A stretch of DNA of 64,000 nt from Paramoeba atlantica. Its lineage: Eukaryota; Discosea. The stretch is from assembly GCA_977017575.1 (NCBI GenBank), contig CDRNVI010000006.1, positions 1 through 64,000 on the forward strand, given 5' to 3'. This document shows positions 40,228 to 50,479 of the stretch, piece by piece; within the stretch, counting starts at the first letter, position 1, and every line of letters starts with the position of its first letter. Under the pieces are notes generated by a model. The model saw only the letters and a list, made by a program, of their open reading frames with translations. It made no database searches and was not told the origin of the DNA. The position numbers and the translations under genes were made by a program.

Positions 40228-40760
40228 CAGGGCATCCGGCTTATGTCGGATGATGGGACTCAGCGATCCCAGCTTCCCGAGCTAACTCACCCGGCGTCGC
40301 ATAACAAGACGCTAAAGAACTAGGGTGAATACGATGAATACAATATGGATGACACTACCCGGTGCCAGTAAAACGAGGCACTAAATAATTAGGGCGGATG
40401 TCATTCTGGCAACAGAATGGGTGGCACCGCCCGGTACCGAATATAACAAGGTACTAAGAAACTAGGGTGGGTGCCATTCGGGCTAATCTTTGGAATGTGT
40501 TTGTGTTTTTTTTATCCACCCTCAAAAGATAGAGTGGTTTTTTTGGTCAAGGGGCGCCTTATTTGCATTACCTAAGGCGCAGGGGCATAGCGCACCCCAC
40601 CTCCCTAGCTGTAACCTAACTCCTCTCCAAGCGGAGGTCAGCCGTAGCTTGCTATGGCTGGCTCTCCGGATACGTCGCAAGACGTATTCGGACTGCCCGT
40701 TTGGGGAGTTGAGGGGCCATAACTTTTCGGAGTCAAAAGGCCCAATACATCATCATCATC
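40228..40760. mobile_element. SINE-2: 533-bp hairpin-chain element in CRE-f
   Basis: Flanked by ATATACGT at 40220-40227 and 40761-40768; CRE-f codons (NATY / TYIPIP) resume across it. No ORF. It contains at least eight hairpins. Three are tandem, about 70 bp apart, with different but complementary stems: GGTACC/GGTACT-side at 40433-40455, GGTGCC/GGCACT at 40361-40382, and GGCGTC/GACGCT at 40293-40313. Each is preceded by CCCGG and followed by CTAA...TAGGG. ATACGTC-TTGC-GACGTAT lies near 40670. An (ATC)4 run at the right end could be a tail. Confidence 0.75.
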
Positions 40761-40768
40761 ATATACGT

Positions 40769-41090
40769 GGCGTTCTTCTGGTAATGGGATTTTTCATAAT
40801 TAAACATCGCTCCGGACATGGCGTTGGTCGCCGTCACGAGAGCAGAAGCCGCTACTGCGCAAGTTTGCTTCAAACGATTCCCCCACTCTGATTCGTTTGT
40901 TGATTCGTTTGCTGTCGTAGTTACGGCTTCTTTCGTAGTTTTTCCGTTCGTCGAGGTAGCAAATCGGATTTTCCTTGTTCTGGGTACCGTCGGTACGCTA
41001 AGCGCTGTGGTATCCGTCGTCGACGTAACCCCAGACTCTGCCGATGTAACCCCAACAGTTAAGTTGCTGCTACGTCGGTAATTGAGGAAT
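40769..41090 (-). mobile_element. CRE-f, N-terminal part
   Basis: The frame reads RTRKIRFATS...EWGNRLKQTCAVAASALVTA...EKSHYQKNATY on the minus strand, matching the CRE-k segment KWRIRIKKTCAVAAQAIGAV. It lacks the MGMxTR start; the upstream edge near 41090 adjoins the 3' end of CRE-g. Confidence 0.65.
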
Positions 41091-41099
41091 GATCCTGAG

Positions 41100-42343
41100 A
41101 AATAAAAGTAAAGCAATTCTTTCTTTTTTTTTTTTTATATATATGTTGGACCACATAAAACAGCATAAAACAGCATGGATGACACTTGTCCCCTCGAAAC
41201 CAGCAAAGCCTCAAAGTAAAAAAGAACAGTTCCCGGATCAATTATTGTATACGCGCCAATTGTTGTCAAACGTGATGAAGAATCAATGCAGAAGTAGCAG
41301 TATCTAATATATTCGAAAGGACCTAATATATTCGAAGGCAACTAATCAATACTTATTTGTACGGAGATGGTCCATTGAAGCTGAGGAGTCTAAACTGTTG
41401 AAGCTGAGACTCAACGCTCCCGAACTATGCCAGCAAGCAGTAGTGGGCGGCTACTCCGGGGGAGGCCACTCTCGGTCCTGCGGAACATACTTATGTAGTC
41501 CTTGGATTTGCATGCTGTCCTTGGATTTGAATGTCTCAACCTGAAAGGGTTAAGATAGTTCAGCGGACAAGGTGGATGAAAATCCACCTTTGAGTGATAG
41601 CCTCCCCCAAAGCTACCTCGGCTTACTCCGGGGAGGCAACATCCCCAATGGGATAGAAAGCCTAACAACATTCAACATTCAACATTTGTACGGAGATATA
41701 CGTGTGGTAGTGAACTCTTTTAGAGTCGTAAACTCCCAATCCACTTTTCATCGGTGATGTAATCTCGGAGTTGAGACACTACCGTGTAAGCCGATAGCTT
41801 TTCAAGTTCCAGCTGAAAAGCCTCACGCACGTTTTCATATTTTCGATTCGCGCGCTGAGCCAACGCCTTAATTAATTAAGTAATTGAGCGCTCTCGTTTG
41901 GGCTCGCCTAGCCGACGTGTGCATGCTTGGGCGTGTCATTGAGGGAGTTTCGAGAGACTGTGGAGATGACGCCTGGCTGTGTATCGGCGAAGATGGCGGT
42001 GAAAGTGGCAACGGAAGAGGCGGTGGAGGTGCATTGGGAGACGTCGCAACGCGCGGAGGAAGCGGCGTAGTAACCATCGAAGCGGGAAGAGGGGGTGACG
42101 TGGCGCACGGCGGAGCAGTGAATGATGGTTGTGCCGGCGGTGACGGGGGAGGTGTCGTGGGCGGTGGCGCAGGTGATGGCGCAGGCGGTGGCGCTAGCGG
42201 TGGCGCCGGTTGTCCAATGGATTTCTTCTTTCTACGATTCGCCGGCAAGGGCTCAACGACAGGAGCTACTCCCGTCTCTTTGGCTCTGCTCCGCGTGAAC
42301 ATTCCCATTAAGTAAAAGTAAAAAATAATACAACAAGGTACAG
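41100..42343 (-). mobile_element. CRE-g: SL-tagged CRE with internal deletion
   Basis: Minus strand. Thirteen SL bases (42331-42343, CTGTACCTTGTTG) and an 18-bp T-rich leader precede ATG 42308. The frame encodes MGMFTRSRAKETGVAPVV and a Pro-rich stretch to TRAL at about 41886. After 8-10 filler bases the endonuclease tail follows (41877-41720: KALAQRANRKYENVREAF ... WIGSLRL, stop). The 3' UTR runs to about 41100 and contains SINE-3. RT and endonuclease core are missing. The SL tag is fused directly to the broken end of CRE-h. Confidence 0.8.
41369..41683 (+). mobile_element. SINE-3: 315-bp hairpin-rich retroposon in the CRE-g 3' UTR
   Basis: A 14-bp target duplication ATTTGTACGGAGAT flanks it (41355-41368 and 41684-41697). 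No ORF. Features: a perfect hairpin GGTGGAT-GAAA-ATCCACC near 41570-41587, GCCTCCCC...GGGGAGGC at about 41602-41640, and a direct repeat GTCCTTGGATTTG. The tail is CAACATT repeated. Duplication, tail and lack of coding support a non-autonomous retroposon; no tRNA or 5S-like head was recognised. Confidence 0.75.
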
Positions 42344-43054
42344 AGGCAGGCAACAAGCGTCTGCTAGGGCGTTGAGAAGAGATTTTGTGTTTTCGTGTAG
42401 AGACCCGCCTGACAGCACTGGCACGCACCGAAACGTTTCCTCTGATATCAAACCCGAGCGAACATAGGTGTCTTGTTTACGTTTAATCGCGTCGCGAAAA
42501 AGTTTGCCACATTTTGTTCCGAGATTAGAGGGCGCTAACTCGTGAATCACGGTGAAATCATAGAATATCTCGCCGGAATTCCAAAAAACTACAAGATCGG
42601 GACCCGATCTGCGGAAAGAACGGCCTCCGCAAACTTTTCCATGCGTCCGTCTGTAATCAGGATCCACTTTTTCGTTGCATTGTGTGCACGAAAACGTTGC
42701 GAAATTACGCGGCTCTTTTTCGCAGGGAATCCCAGCTTTTAAACACAACTCGTAGAGAAAATTTACTAAAGAGTTATGCTTCGCTGTGGCGTTGAGACCG
42801 GGGCATTTCGAACAACCAGGTATGTGCGCGAGCATGGCTTTCGAATCTAGCAGAATCCGGCACCCGGGGCAGAGCAACTGTTTTGGCAGTAGAGGATGCG
42901 CGATTCCGAGTCGCGGCATTAAAGCAAGCGAAAAAAGGCGCGAGGGAACAAACTTGGCATTAGACATGACCCATTCTGCGTTGCCCTTATATGAGACTGC
43001 TTGTAAGATGGCAACCGAGTCTGACTTCGAAGAAGACAAAAGGTCCCACGCTTT
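42344..43054 (-). mobile_element. CRE-h, downstream part: zinc fingers and restriction-like endonuclease
   Basis: Minus-strand codons KAWDLLSSSKSD to ALADACC. Contains CPGC...HIPGCSKC, the FSCTQCNEKV...H..VC cluster, FRRSGPDLVVFW, FYDFTVIHELAPSN and CVPVLSGGSLHENTK. The active-site pattern PD...D is intact. The right edge at 43054 meets VL-IV; the preceding codons of the same copy lie at 55653-55930 and the frame matches exactly across VL-IV. The left edge is fused to the SL tag of CRE-g. Confidence 0.8.
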
Positions 43055-43345
43055 AATAGTTTACGAGATGAAATTTAGGCGAGGGCTATTTACGTTTAAT
43101 AACCTGGCCCTTCGGGGCACATAAATATATGAACTTATGATATGGCCCTTCGGGGCACATGTATTATTAGTTTCTTCTTTCTCATATTCTTCAGTTTATG
43201 ACTTTCAAACATCAACATATTTAGTAGACTTTATTTCCTTTTTGTAGCTGTAATACGAGTTTCGAGTTACTATGTCGCGGATCGTGAGCGCAGTGTCCCG
43301 AGCTATATCTCTAGGACGCGCACGTAGCCCTGATCCTGTAGCACT

Positions 43346-43794
43346 TGAAGTTTACGGATAGAATTTGACGAGAAATATATTTTCGAAGTGATATGGATAG
43401 GATGCCCCGCCGGGGGGCATTGTACCTGTTTTTGTTTTAAACAATAAAATTGTGTTAATACTGATATACAAATATCCCGTAGTACGATATTCGAATATTG
43501 ATAATTCAATTACTCAGGTTTACTGTTCTCGACAAAAGGGTGGTCCAAGAGACAAAAAGGGTGGTCCCCGCGTTGGACCCGTTCGCAAGCTCGTTGAAAG
43601 GGAGAGGTAAGTGTATGTTATTGTCATGGGATATTTATGTTTTGTCTTTTGCGCAGCTGTGACATTGTTTCATCTTTTTTGACATAGGAGATAACTTGGA
43701 ATCATGTATAGGTTTGTATATGAGTTAATCGAATGTCTTTGCGAACAATATGAAATTTGTTTTCCTTTTCTAAATATATTATGATGTAAAATTC
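43346..43794 (+). mobile_element. VL-V: solo terminal repeat (A-B) in VL-IV Gag
   Basis: Begins AAGTTTACGGATAG, like the A repeats of other VL elements (TAGTTTACG...), contains the B-type GGGTGGTCCCCGCG, and ends AAAATTC like other B ends. VL-IV Gag-type codons occur on both sides (ARSPDPVAL before, RATRHTLNPDQVEN after). It is most simply a solo remnant left by recombination between repeats, comparable to a solo LTR. Confidence 0.65.
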
Positions 43795-44765
43795 CTGAAT
43801 CCCCTCGTGGTTCTCCTCGCGCGACCCGCCACACTCTCAACCCTGACCAAGTTGAGAATATTTTGCAGGGCGAAGACATAGGCACCCCACTAAGTGATTC
43901 TGCGAAGTCCGAGTTTGCACAGAAGGTTCGATTTTTACTGACTCGGGGCCACCGTGTCTGGATTCGCGCCGTCTGGGGACACAAAGATGACGGCGCGCGG
44001 CATACTGTCACTGGGCGCGTATACTTCCTAGATCCGGATGACCCTGTCAGTAGTGAGTTGAAGGCTCGTTGGGATGACGAGCCAGACGTGGCCTATGGGT
44101 TCCCCTTTCCAGACATACATTATTTCTCAATTGAAATCGCAAAGGTCCAGGCTAGGATGCCTGGTGGAGAGCATGTCGAGAACCCTGTGAATTCCCTAGC
44201 ACGCGTACCGGCGTCGGACCCCAAAGATTTCTCACCGGTTATCCCCAAGACGTGGGGTCCTTGGATCGAAGCAGACGATGAGTTCAAGCCGCGCGAACTG
44301 GTCCGGGAGTTACGGGACACCCCGGAGCTTGGAATTCGATTTAATCCGCCACCGATGCGAGAGCGATTGTTTCAACTTCTAGTCAAGTGGATCTACGCAG
44401 CTCGTCAGTTACAAGACTGGACTACAGGTTATTTCTACGAAATCGCAACGGGGTTGATTGAGGAACTGAGGAATCATTACTGGGCTGCTGCTGGTGCGCC
44501 GGTTGAGCGGGTGCAGCAGAGACTGCATCAAGTATCTACGCCCGAGGACGCCTATGGGAAGGTCATGCTGGAAGAGCAGCTTAAACAGACGCGTATTAAT
44601 CGTCGTCAGGGGCAGCCGCCGCTATGTTTTAATTGCCGCGCCCCCGGGCATGTACGGGCAAACTGTCCTCAGTTGCGCCAACCGGTTTTCTCCCGGGGGG
44701 TGGCGAGTGGCGCCGCGGTAGGCCAGCAGATGAACCGCCGCGGCGAAAGACGAGCGGCCTTCTAG
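43795..44765 (+). CDS. VL-IV Gag-like region
   Basis: Frame with the shared-domain pattern (VWIRAVWGHKDDG, TGRVYF, ARWDDEPD, FPFPDIHYFSIEI). It is followed by FKPRELVRELRDTPELGIRFNPPP, HYWAAAGAPVERVQQRLH and a CCHC zinc knuckle (CFNCRAPGHVRANC) at about 44622-44663. VIPER-type ORF1 products are nucleic-acid-binding Gag analogues. Part of a broken element. Confidence 0.75.
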
Positions 44766-44882
44766 GAGGCGCTCCCCACCCCCAAATCTACTCGTGTTTG
44801 CACGTCGAAGAGACGGCGAACAAACTTACCAGGCTCTTTAAATATTTCTTGTCCGAAATTTGTATGGAATGGTGCTCAGTAT

Positions 44883-45929
44883 GTGAGCACGGAAATACGC
44901 GTAGTAAGGCCCGAGGGACAGAGCAAAAAAGAACGGGTGCACCCATCACATCAACATTTAACACGACAGGGCCCCAAGAATCGGAAGTCCAAACCCCCGG
45001 ACCTTTGCGACATGGATTGCCCACCACGAAAGAAACAGAGGCAGGAACTCACGCGGGCGATTCTTCGAGTCGACCCGCAACACCCCCATGTCGATATCAT
45101 TCATCGGGCAATCGAGCCGATGTGGGCCCACGGAACGTGGATAGCGCGCGAAAGGCTATGGGAAAGATTATCAGTATATTGCCAGCGCGAAGGCCTCAGT
45201 CTCACCGCTCTCAATGCAATCGTATTTCTGGAATCACTGCAGCTGGCGGTTACAACACGTCTGACGTACGCTCGAAGCCTTCAAACCATGTTCGGGTTCA
45301 TGGATCTGCACCACATACCGTTAAAACTGTTTTGCAAAGCGCTCCAGGCCCAGGGGGGTCTCGAGCCTCAACGACAAATGGAACCCATCACTCCATTGCT
45401 TCTGCGAAAACTTTGCCAAAGATTGACTTTCACCCAAGCCACAGCGTGCCTGCTTTGTTGGAAAGCAGCTTCAAGGTGGACGGAGGTCGCGGAACTAAGA
45501 CGCGAACAGTTTCTAAGCGTGAAACCGACAGAGATAGTGATTTACTGGGGGCGGGGAACAAAGACGACGAGGTTAAATCCATACCGACCCTATATGCATG
45601 CGGTGATTACGGGTCCCGGGACGGCAGAGCTGGCAGATTATGTGAGTCGTCTCCGTCAGGGGGACAAGGTATGTCGAACAACTGTTCGGGAGATGGATTT
45701 CGAAATCCGAAGAATTCTAGGAAGCGGATTTGGCACCCATTCGTTAAAGCGGGGGGCGATTACGTTTTTGTTTCGGGAGGTCGTCGAGGGCCGCCTCCTC
45801 TTGTCGGAGATTCAGCATCTTTCAAAGCATTTAAATCTGGAAAGTCTTCTGCGATACAATGCAAATCAGGTGATTACAGCACGGGCATTGGGTACGCAGC
45901 GCGTTTCAAATCTTCTACCCGGCCTTTGA
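44883..45929 (+). CDS. VL-IV tyrosine recombinase
   Basis: Codes for RAILRVDPQHPH...IEPMWAHGTWIARERLWERL, an N-terminal helical part, then the catalytic part with AASRWTEVAELRREQF, YWGRGTKTTRLNPYRP, GTHSLKRGAITFLF and LSKHLNLESLLRYN, the R...H..R...H...Y pattern of tyrosine recombinases. It overlaps an open frame leading into RT. Its role is to integrate circular cDNA. Part of a broken element. Confidence 0.8.
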   Translation: MSTEIRVVRPEGQSKKERVHPSHQHLTRQGPKNRKSKPPDLCDMDCPPRKKQRQELTRAILRVDPQHPHVDIIHRAIEPMWAHGTWIARERLWERLSVYCQREGLSLTALNAIVFLESLQLAVTTRLTYARSLQTMFGFMDLHHIPLKLFCKALQAQGGLEPQRQMEPITPLLLRKLCQRLTFTQATACLLCWKAASRWTEVAELRREQFLSVKPTEIVIYWGRGTKTTRLNPYRPYMHAVITGPGTAELADYVSRLRQGDKVCRTTVREMDFEIRRILGSGFGTHSLKRGAITFLFREVVEGRLLLSEIQHLSKHLNLESLLRYNANQVITARALGTQRVSNLLPGL

Positions 45930-46490
45930 CCGAGGAACTGGCGCAAAAATGTTTTCAGGAAGTCCCCCTTTTGAAGCGCCACTCTCTGATTTGTACGCGT
46001 CGGTCTTCTAAACTAGCGCAGAAACAGGACTTTGATATACCTCTGCACGCGAAGTGCGACATTCCGACGCTCGATATTGACATTGTTCGCAGCTGGATGA
46101 ATTCTTCTGCCAGCGCTCGATTAAAGTTCGTTTTGGGTGAGCTACTGAAGATACCAGAAACTCCAGATCCTCCTTCTAAATTAAAAAGCGGCTTGGCTCC
46201 GGAGGATTATGAGCTTTTAGTGAAATCCAATGTCATATCGCGTGTCTCCACAGGTGACACTGCCACTAGGCCTACAATGCAGTTTTTAGTTCCGTTTACA
46301 GTTGTAGAAACGGACGAGAACGGTGATAAACGGCGAAGATTTATTTCATGGACACATTCTGACAACGAACGTCTATCAGAATACGAACCGCGTGTGCCTC
46401 TATGGCACCCTGCAAAGTATTTACATCGTGTTGATGAAGAAGTGGGGGTTAAACGAGATTTAGCCTCCGGGTTCTACCAGATTGCTATCG
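45930..46490 (+). CDS. VL-IV RT, first part
   Basis: After the YR stop this frame gives RRSSKLAQKQDFDIPLHAKC, VPFTVVETDENGDKRRRFISW, LWHPAKYLHRV and KRDLASGFYQIAI, the finger and early palm region of the RT. VL-III begins directly afterwards; RT sequence continues at 53269. Part of a broken element. Confidence 0.8.
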
Positions 46491-46664
46491 AATAGTTCAC
46501 GTTTTGAAATTTAGCCGAGGGGCGGCTATATATTTGCCTGCTGGCCCTTCGGGGCACATAATTTTCTCAAATTATGATGTAGTATTCTCTAATTGCATGG
46601 AGGGGGGTGTTTACTCGTTTGTTATATTCTTGTTAGGTTGTTATTTTGTTACGTTTAAAGTTTT

Positions 46665-49600
46665 GTGCAATCTAGCAAAGAAGAATTCATCACGAAAGTG
46701 ATTGAGCTTCTGCGCAAAGACTATGAGGTCACCGTTGAAGCTGTATGGTCTCTTCCCCGGGATGGCCTACGGCAGACGGTTATAGGGTTGGTGCATATGA
46801 CGCATCCAAAGGACCCTAACTCAACTGAGTTGTTCGCCGAGTGGGATGGGGACAAGAACACTGCCTACCGTTTTCCCCATCCCGATATCAACTACCACTC
46901 TTTGGAACTGGCCCATGTTCGGGCGCAGATGCCGGGTGGGAAACCAGTTGAAGATCTGATCCCCACTTTTGAACGCGTCCGTATTACGGACCCGAAAGGC
47001 TTCTCCCCCTACGATCCGGTTACTTGGCAACCGTGGATCGACACGGATGATTTGTTCAAGCCACGTGAACTCATCCGTGAGCTGCGCGAAGCTCCGCAGC
47101 TTGGGGTACGCTTCAACCCTCCGCCGCAGCGCGAGCGCCTGTTCAAAATGTTGACTGAATGGGTGTACGCTGCGTGCAATACGGAGGGATGGCTAGAGAA
47201 GCACAACCTCGCCGTAGCCCTTCTCATCATCGAAGAGCTTCGCAACCATTATTGGGCTGCGGCGGGCGTTGCTGTCGAGCGTGTGCAACAGCGGTTGCAC
47301 CGTGACGACGACCATCAGGACCGCTACGGTCAGCTTGTGGTTGACGAGCAACTGAGGGGCCGGACTGCGCAGCGTGCTCCTCGTCGACGCAGCCAAGGAC
47401 CTTTTTGTTTTGGCTGTCATCAGCCAGGCCACCTCCGATCGAACTGCCCCCAAGCGTCCCAACAGCAGGGGGGGCAGTTCCGTACCACACGCACCCCGCA
47501 ACAGGATTTTCGCGGCGGGGTGGTGGGCGGCGCCAACCGTTACGGCGCAACACGGGCATTTCCACTAGGAAATGCCCCCCACCCCAATTACTGCTCGTGC
47601 CCGTCGTCCCAGGCGACGACGGGTGGATATTCTTACCCCTGTTTCCTCCCCGTCTCTCCGCCAGCGCGAAAGACGGCCACGCGTGCGTGGCACTACTCCT
47701 CCTCCCCGCCCTCTCTCCCCGTTACGTCTAAGGCGCAGAAGCGTCTCCCTCCCAATCCGTCCTCTACCCCGGCTTCCCGTTCCCGTTTACACCGCCGCCA
47801 AGACCGCCGACGCCAAAACCGCTGCCGTCGTAACCGCCGACGCCGCACAGCCTCCAGGAGGACGCCGCCAGGAGCTGCTGAGGGCGATTCTTCGAATGCC
47901 CCCCGAGGACCCGCGCGCCACTCAGTTGGGCGAGGCGCTCCAGCCCATGTGGGCAACGGCCACGTGGGCCACAAGGGAGCGACTGTGGTTCCGCCTGCGC
48001 GAGTATTGCCAGGCGAAGGGAATCACCGCGAATCCTGCAAACGCGGTGCTCTTCCTGGAGACTCTGCCTCTCGCTACCTCGACGCGCATGGGGTACGCAG
48101 GGGCATTGAGGACTCTGTTCGAGCTCATGGGAATCGAAGGTACCCCATTGAGTCTCTACGTAAAGGCCCTGCAAGCGCAGGGGGGGCTAGAACCCACGCG
48201 GCAGATGCTACCAATCACGCCACTTCTTCTAAAGAAGCTGAGACGTCAGCTCGACGTAAAGGAGAGCATGTGTTGCCTCCTGTGTTGGAAAGCCGCTGCG
48301 AGATGGACCGAGACCGCCGACCTGAGGCGGGAGCAGTTCGTGAGTGTGGCCAGTCACGAGGTAATCATTTATTGGGGCAGGGGGACCAAGACAACCCGTC
48401 TGAATCCTTACCGGCCGTACCTCTACGCGATAGTGACTGGACCGGGGACACCCGAACTGGCTCAGTTTGTGGGAAGTTTGAGACCAGGCCAGCGCCTGTG
48501 TTACACGACGGTCCGGGAGATGGACCACAGGATGAATCAACTTCTCGGTCCGGGGTATGGAACACATTCCATAAAAAGAGGTGCAATTACTTACCTATTC
48601 CACGAGATCTCCCTCGGGAATCTCAGGATGGAGGACGTCCAGAACCTCACGAAACACCTCAACGTCGAATCACTGTTGCGCTACAACGCAAGCAGTATTA
48701 CAACGGCAAGGGCTCTAGGGACGCAGAGAGTCTCAGCACGTCTCCCAGTGCTGTAACCTCGGAGCACGTGGCAAAGTGCTTCGAGGAAGTGCCTTACCTT
48801 CGCAGGCACTCCGTTGTTTGTGCACGCCGCTCTTCACGGCTAGCCAAGGCACACGACGCACACCTACCTTTGCACGTTAAGAAGTCGATACCTGTTATCC
48901 ATTTGGATCAGGTTAAGGAGTGGATGAGTATGTCAGCTGCCACTCGTTTTCGCAAGGTAGTGGATGAATTATTATGGGTACCTAAAGCCCCGTACCCCGA
49001 ACCTAGTGTGAAAGGTTCATTGCCTGAGGCGGACGTCCGATTGTTGGAGGACGCAGGCATAATCTCTAAGGTCCCGGCGCAGGAGTTGAGAAATCGCCCA
49101 TCGATGCAGTTCATGATTCCCTTCACGGTTGTGGAGACCGATGATGAGGGCAATCAGCGCAGAAGATTTATTTCATGGACAAGGGACGATAACGATAGAT
49201 TAAAATCATATGAACCAAAGGTCCCATTATATCATCCCTCCAAGTATCTTCATAAGGCGCACGAGCCGATGGCTGTGAAGCGGGACTTCACATGCGGGTT
49301 TTACCAGATTGGTATCCCAAAGAGGGCGCGGCCCAAATTCCGCCTTAGAACGAACAGTGTAGACGTGTTTGAGATGAACGTCCTCCCGATGGGCCATAGG
49401 TGTGCACCGGAGGTTATGCACACGGTTACCGCCGCGATTGCTGGCGAGGCGTCGATTTGTTCTCAGCGCTACTCGTTTCACCGAGGCGCTATCGACGTTT
49501 ATGTTGACGGAGTTCGGTTTGCAGGAACCCACTCCGAGGCCACCACGTACGCTCAGTTCATTGACGAGCGTTGCGACAAGGCGAACGGTCTTTTCAAAGA

Positions 49601-50462
49601 TCGGGGTCAGCCCCCTGTAGCACAGTACGTGTTCAATGGGGTGGCGTTCGACCATAACGCGCATACGGTCTGCCTGGGACCGCGAGTGATCAGGAAACTG
49701 CGAGCCGACTCTTTCTTCAACATTTCCTTTGTTGACCTAGAGGCGGTGGTGGGGCGCCTCATTTATGGCTCCGCAGTTCTCCGGCTCAATATGCCGCGAT
49801 TTTATTTCGCTTTGAAGGTGGCGCAACGGCGTATCAACTTGTTGAACCGTTGCCCGAAGTTATGTGACCGTCCGGTCGCACTCCCTGTCGTCACTCGCTC
49901 CATGCTAGCAGAGTGGAGAAACGAGTTGTTGGAGAATGTTCCACGGTCTCCACCTCCCCACCCCGATGTTGTTCCACACAAGCATCGTCTCTACACCGAT
50001 GCCTCGGTGAAAGGGTGGGGAGCGATTATGTATTTAGACAGCGGAGAGGTTTTGATTACGGGAGAGGCGTGGCCTGAGTCATCCTCGTATGAGGTGAATC
50101 GTGCGGAAGCTGCAGCAGTCCGCTTAGCCCTCGAGAAGTTTTCCGCGCATTGCCCCCGTGGAACCTGCTTGGATGTTTTTGTTGACAACACCTCCTGTCA
50201 GGCTGCACTGAACAGGAGGATCTCCAAGTCAGAGGGGGTTTCAATGGAATTGCGCGAAGTCCTGAGACTGACAGAGGACAAAGGTATTTGTGTCAAGGCA
50301 GCGTACATATCCACGGATGAGAACCCGGCGGATGCTGTCAGTCGCGGGAAGGAGATTGAGAGAGAGAAGGTTGAGAAATATAAAGGCAACATCGACAAAT
50401 ACAGCGATAATCAGCATCATCATATTGGTAAGCTAGACAGTCATATTGAAGGAAAACCCTAG
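46665..50462 (+). CDS. VL-III Gag and RT-RNase H in one open frame
   Basis: A single frame of 1265 codons. Gag part: shared-domain pattern (VTVEAVWSLPRDG, IGLVHM, FAEWDGDKN, RFPHPDINYHSLEL), FKPRELIRELREAPQLGVRFNPPP and zinc knuckle CFGCHQPGHLRSNC. The middle 400 codons overlap the YR gene in another frame and look low in structure. RT-RNase H part: RRSSRLAKAHDAHLPLHVKK, VIPFTVVETDDEGNQRRRFISW analogue, KRDFTCGFYQIGIP, MNVLPMGHRCAPEVMHT, LYTDASVKGWGAIMYLDSG, VNRAEAAAVRLALEKF, FVDNTSCQAALNRR and NPADAVSRG. The RNase H acts on RNA in the cDNA hybrid. Confidence 0.85.
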   Translation: MQSSKEEFITKVIELLRKDYEVTVEAVWSLPRDGLRQTVIGLVHMTHPKDPNSTELFAEWDGDKNTAYRFPHPDINYHSLELAHVRAQMPGGKPVEDLIPTFERVRITDPKGFSPYDPVTWQPWIDTDDLFKPRELIRELREAPQLGVRFNPPPQRERLFKMLTEWVYAACNTEGWLEKHNLAVALLIIEELRNHYWAAAGVAVERVQQRLHRDDDHQDRYGQLVVDEQLRGRTAQRAPRRRSQGPFCFGCHQPGHLRSNCPQASQQQGGQFRTTRTPQQDFRGGVVGGANRYGATRAFPLGNAPHPNYCSCPSSQATTGGYSYPCFLPVSPPARKTATRAWHYSSSPPSLPVTSKAQKRLPPNPSSTPASRSRLHRRQDRRRQNRCRRNRRRRTASRRTPPGAAEGDSSNAPRGPARHSVGRGAPAHVGNGHVGHKGATVVPPARVLPGEGNHRESCKRGALPGDSASRYLDAHGVRRGIEDSVRAHGNRRYPIESLRKGPASAGGARTHAADATNHATSSKEAETSARRKGEHVLPPVLESRCEMDRDRRPEAGAVRECGQSRGNHLLGQGDQDNPSESLPAVPLRDSDWTGDTRTGSVCGKFETRPAPVLHDGPGDGPQDESTSRSGVWNTFHKKRCNYLPIPRDLPRESQDGGRPEPHETPQRRITVALQRKQYYNGKGSRDAESLSTSPSAVTSEHVAKCFEEVPYLRRHSVVCARRSSRLAKAHDAHLPLHVKKSIPVIHLDQVKEWMSMSAATRFRKVVDELLWVPKAPYPEPSVKGSLPEADVRLLEDAGIISKVPAQELRNRPSMQFMIPFTVVETDDEGNQRRRFISWTRDDNDRLKSYEPKVPLYHPSKYLHKAHEPMAVKRDFTCGFYQIGIPKRARPKFRLRTNSVDVFEMNVLPMGHRCAPEVMHTVTAAIAGEASICSQRYSFHRGAIDVYVDGVRFAGTHSEATTYAQFIDERCDKANGLFKDRGQPPVAQYVFNGVAFDHNAHTVCLGPRVIRKLRADSFFNISFVDLEAVVGRLIYGSAVLRLNMPRFYFALKVAQRRINLLNRCPKLCDRPVALPVVTRSMLAEWRNELLENVPRSPPPHPDVVPHKHRLYTDASVKGWGAIMYLDSGEVLITGEAWPESSSYEVNRAEAAAVRLALEKFSAHCPRGTCLDVFVDNTSCQAALNRRISKSEGVSMELREVLRLTEDKGICVKAAYISTDENPADAVSRGKEIEREKVEKYKGNIDKYSDNQHHHIGKLDSHIEGKP
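47572..48756 (+). CDS. VL-III tyrosine recombinase, nested out of frame
   Basis: The first 90 codons are Arg/Pro-rich. From RQELLRAILRMPPEDPRATQ on it matches the other VL recombinases: ATWATRERLWFRL, AARWTETADLRREQF, IIYWGRGTKTTRLNPYRP, GTHSIKRGAITYLF and LTKHLNVESLLRYN. The whole gene lies inside the open Gag-RT frame (RT is -1 relative to YR). The same relation holds in VL-IV and VL-VI, so the overlap is a family trait, as in DIRS and VIPER. Confidence 0.82.
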   Translation: MPPTPITARARRPRRRRVDILTPVSSPSLRQRERRPRVRGTTPPPRPLSPLRLRRRSVSLPIRPLPRLPVPVYTAAKTADAKTAAVVTADAAQPPGGRRQELLRAILRMPPEDPRATQLGEALQPMWATATWATRERLWFRLREYCQAKGITANPANAVLFLETLPLATSTRMGYAGALRTLFELMGIEGTPLSLYVKALQAQGGLEPTRQMLPITPLLLKKLRRQLDVKESMCCLLCWKAAARWTETADLRREQFVSVASHEVIIYWGRGTKTTRLNPYRPYLYAIVTGPGTPELAQFVGSLRPGQRLCYTTVREMDHRMNQLLGPGYGTHSIKRGAITYLFHEISLGNLRMEDVQNLTKHLNVESLLRYNASSITTARALGTQRVSARLPVL

Positions 50463-50479
50463 GGGACAGGATCACCAAA

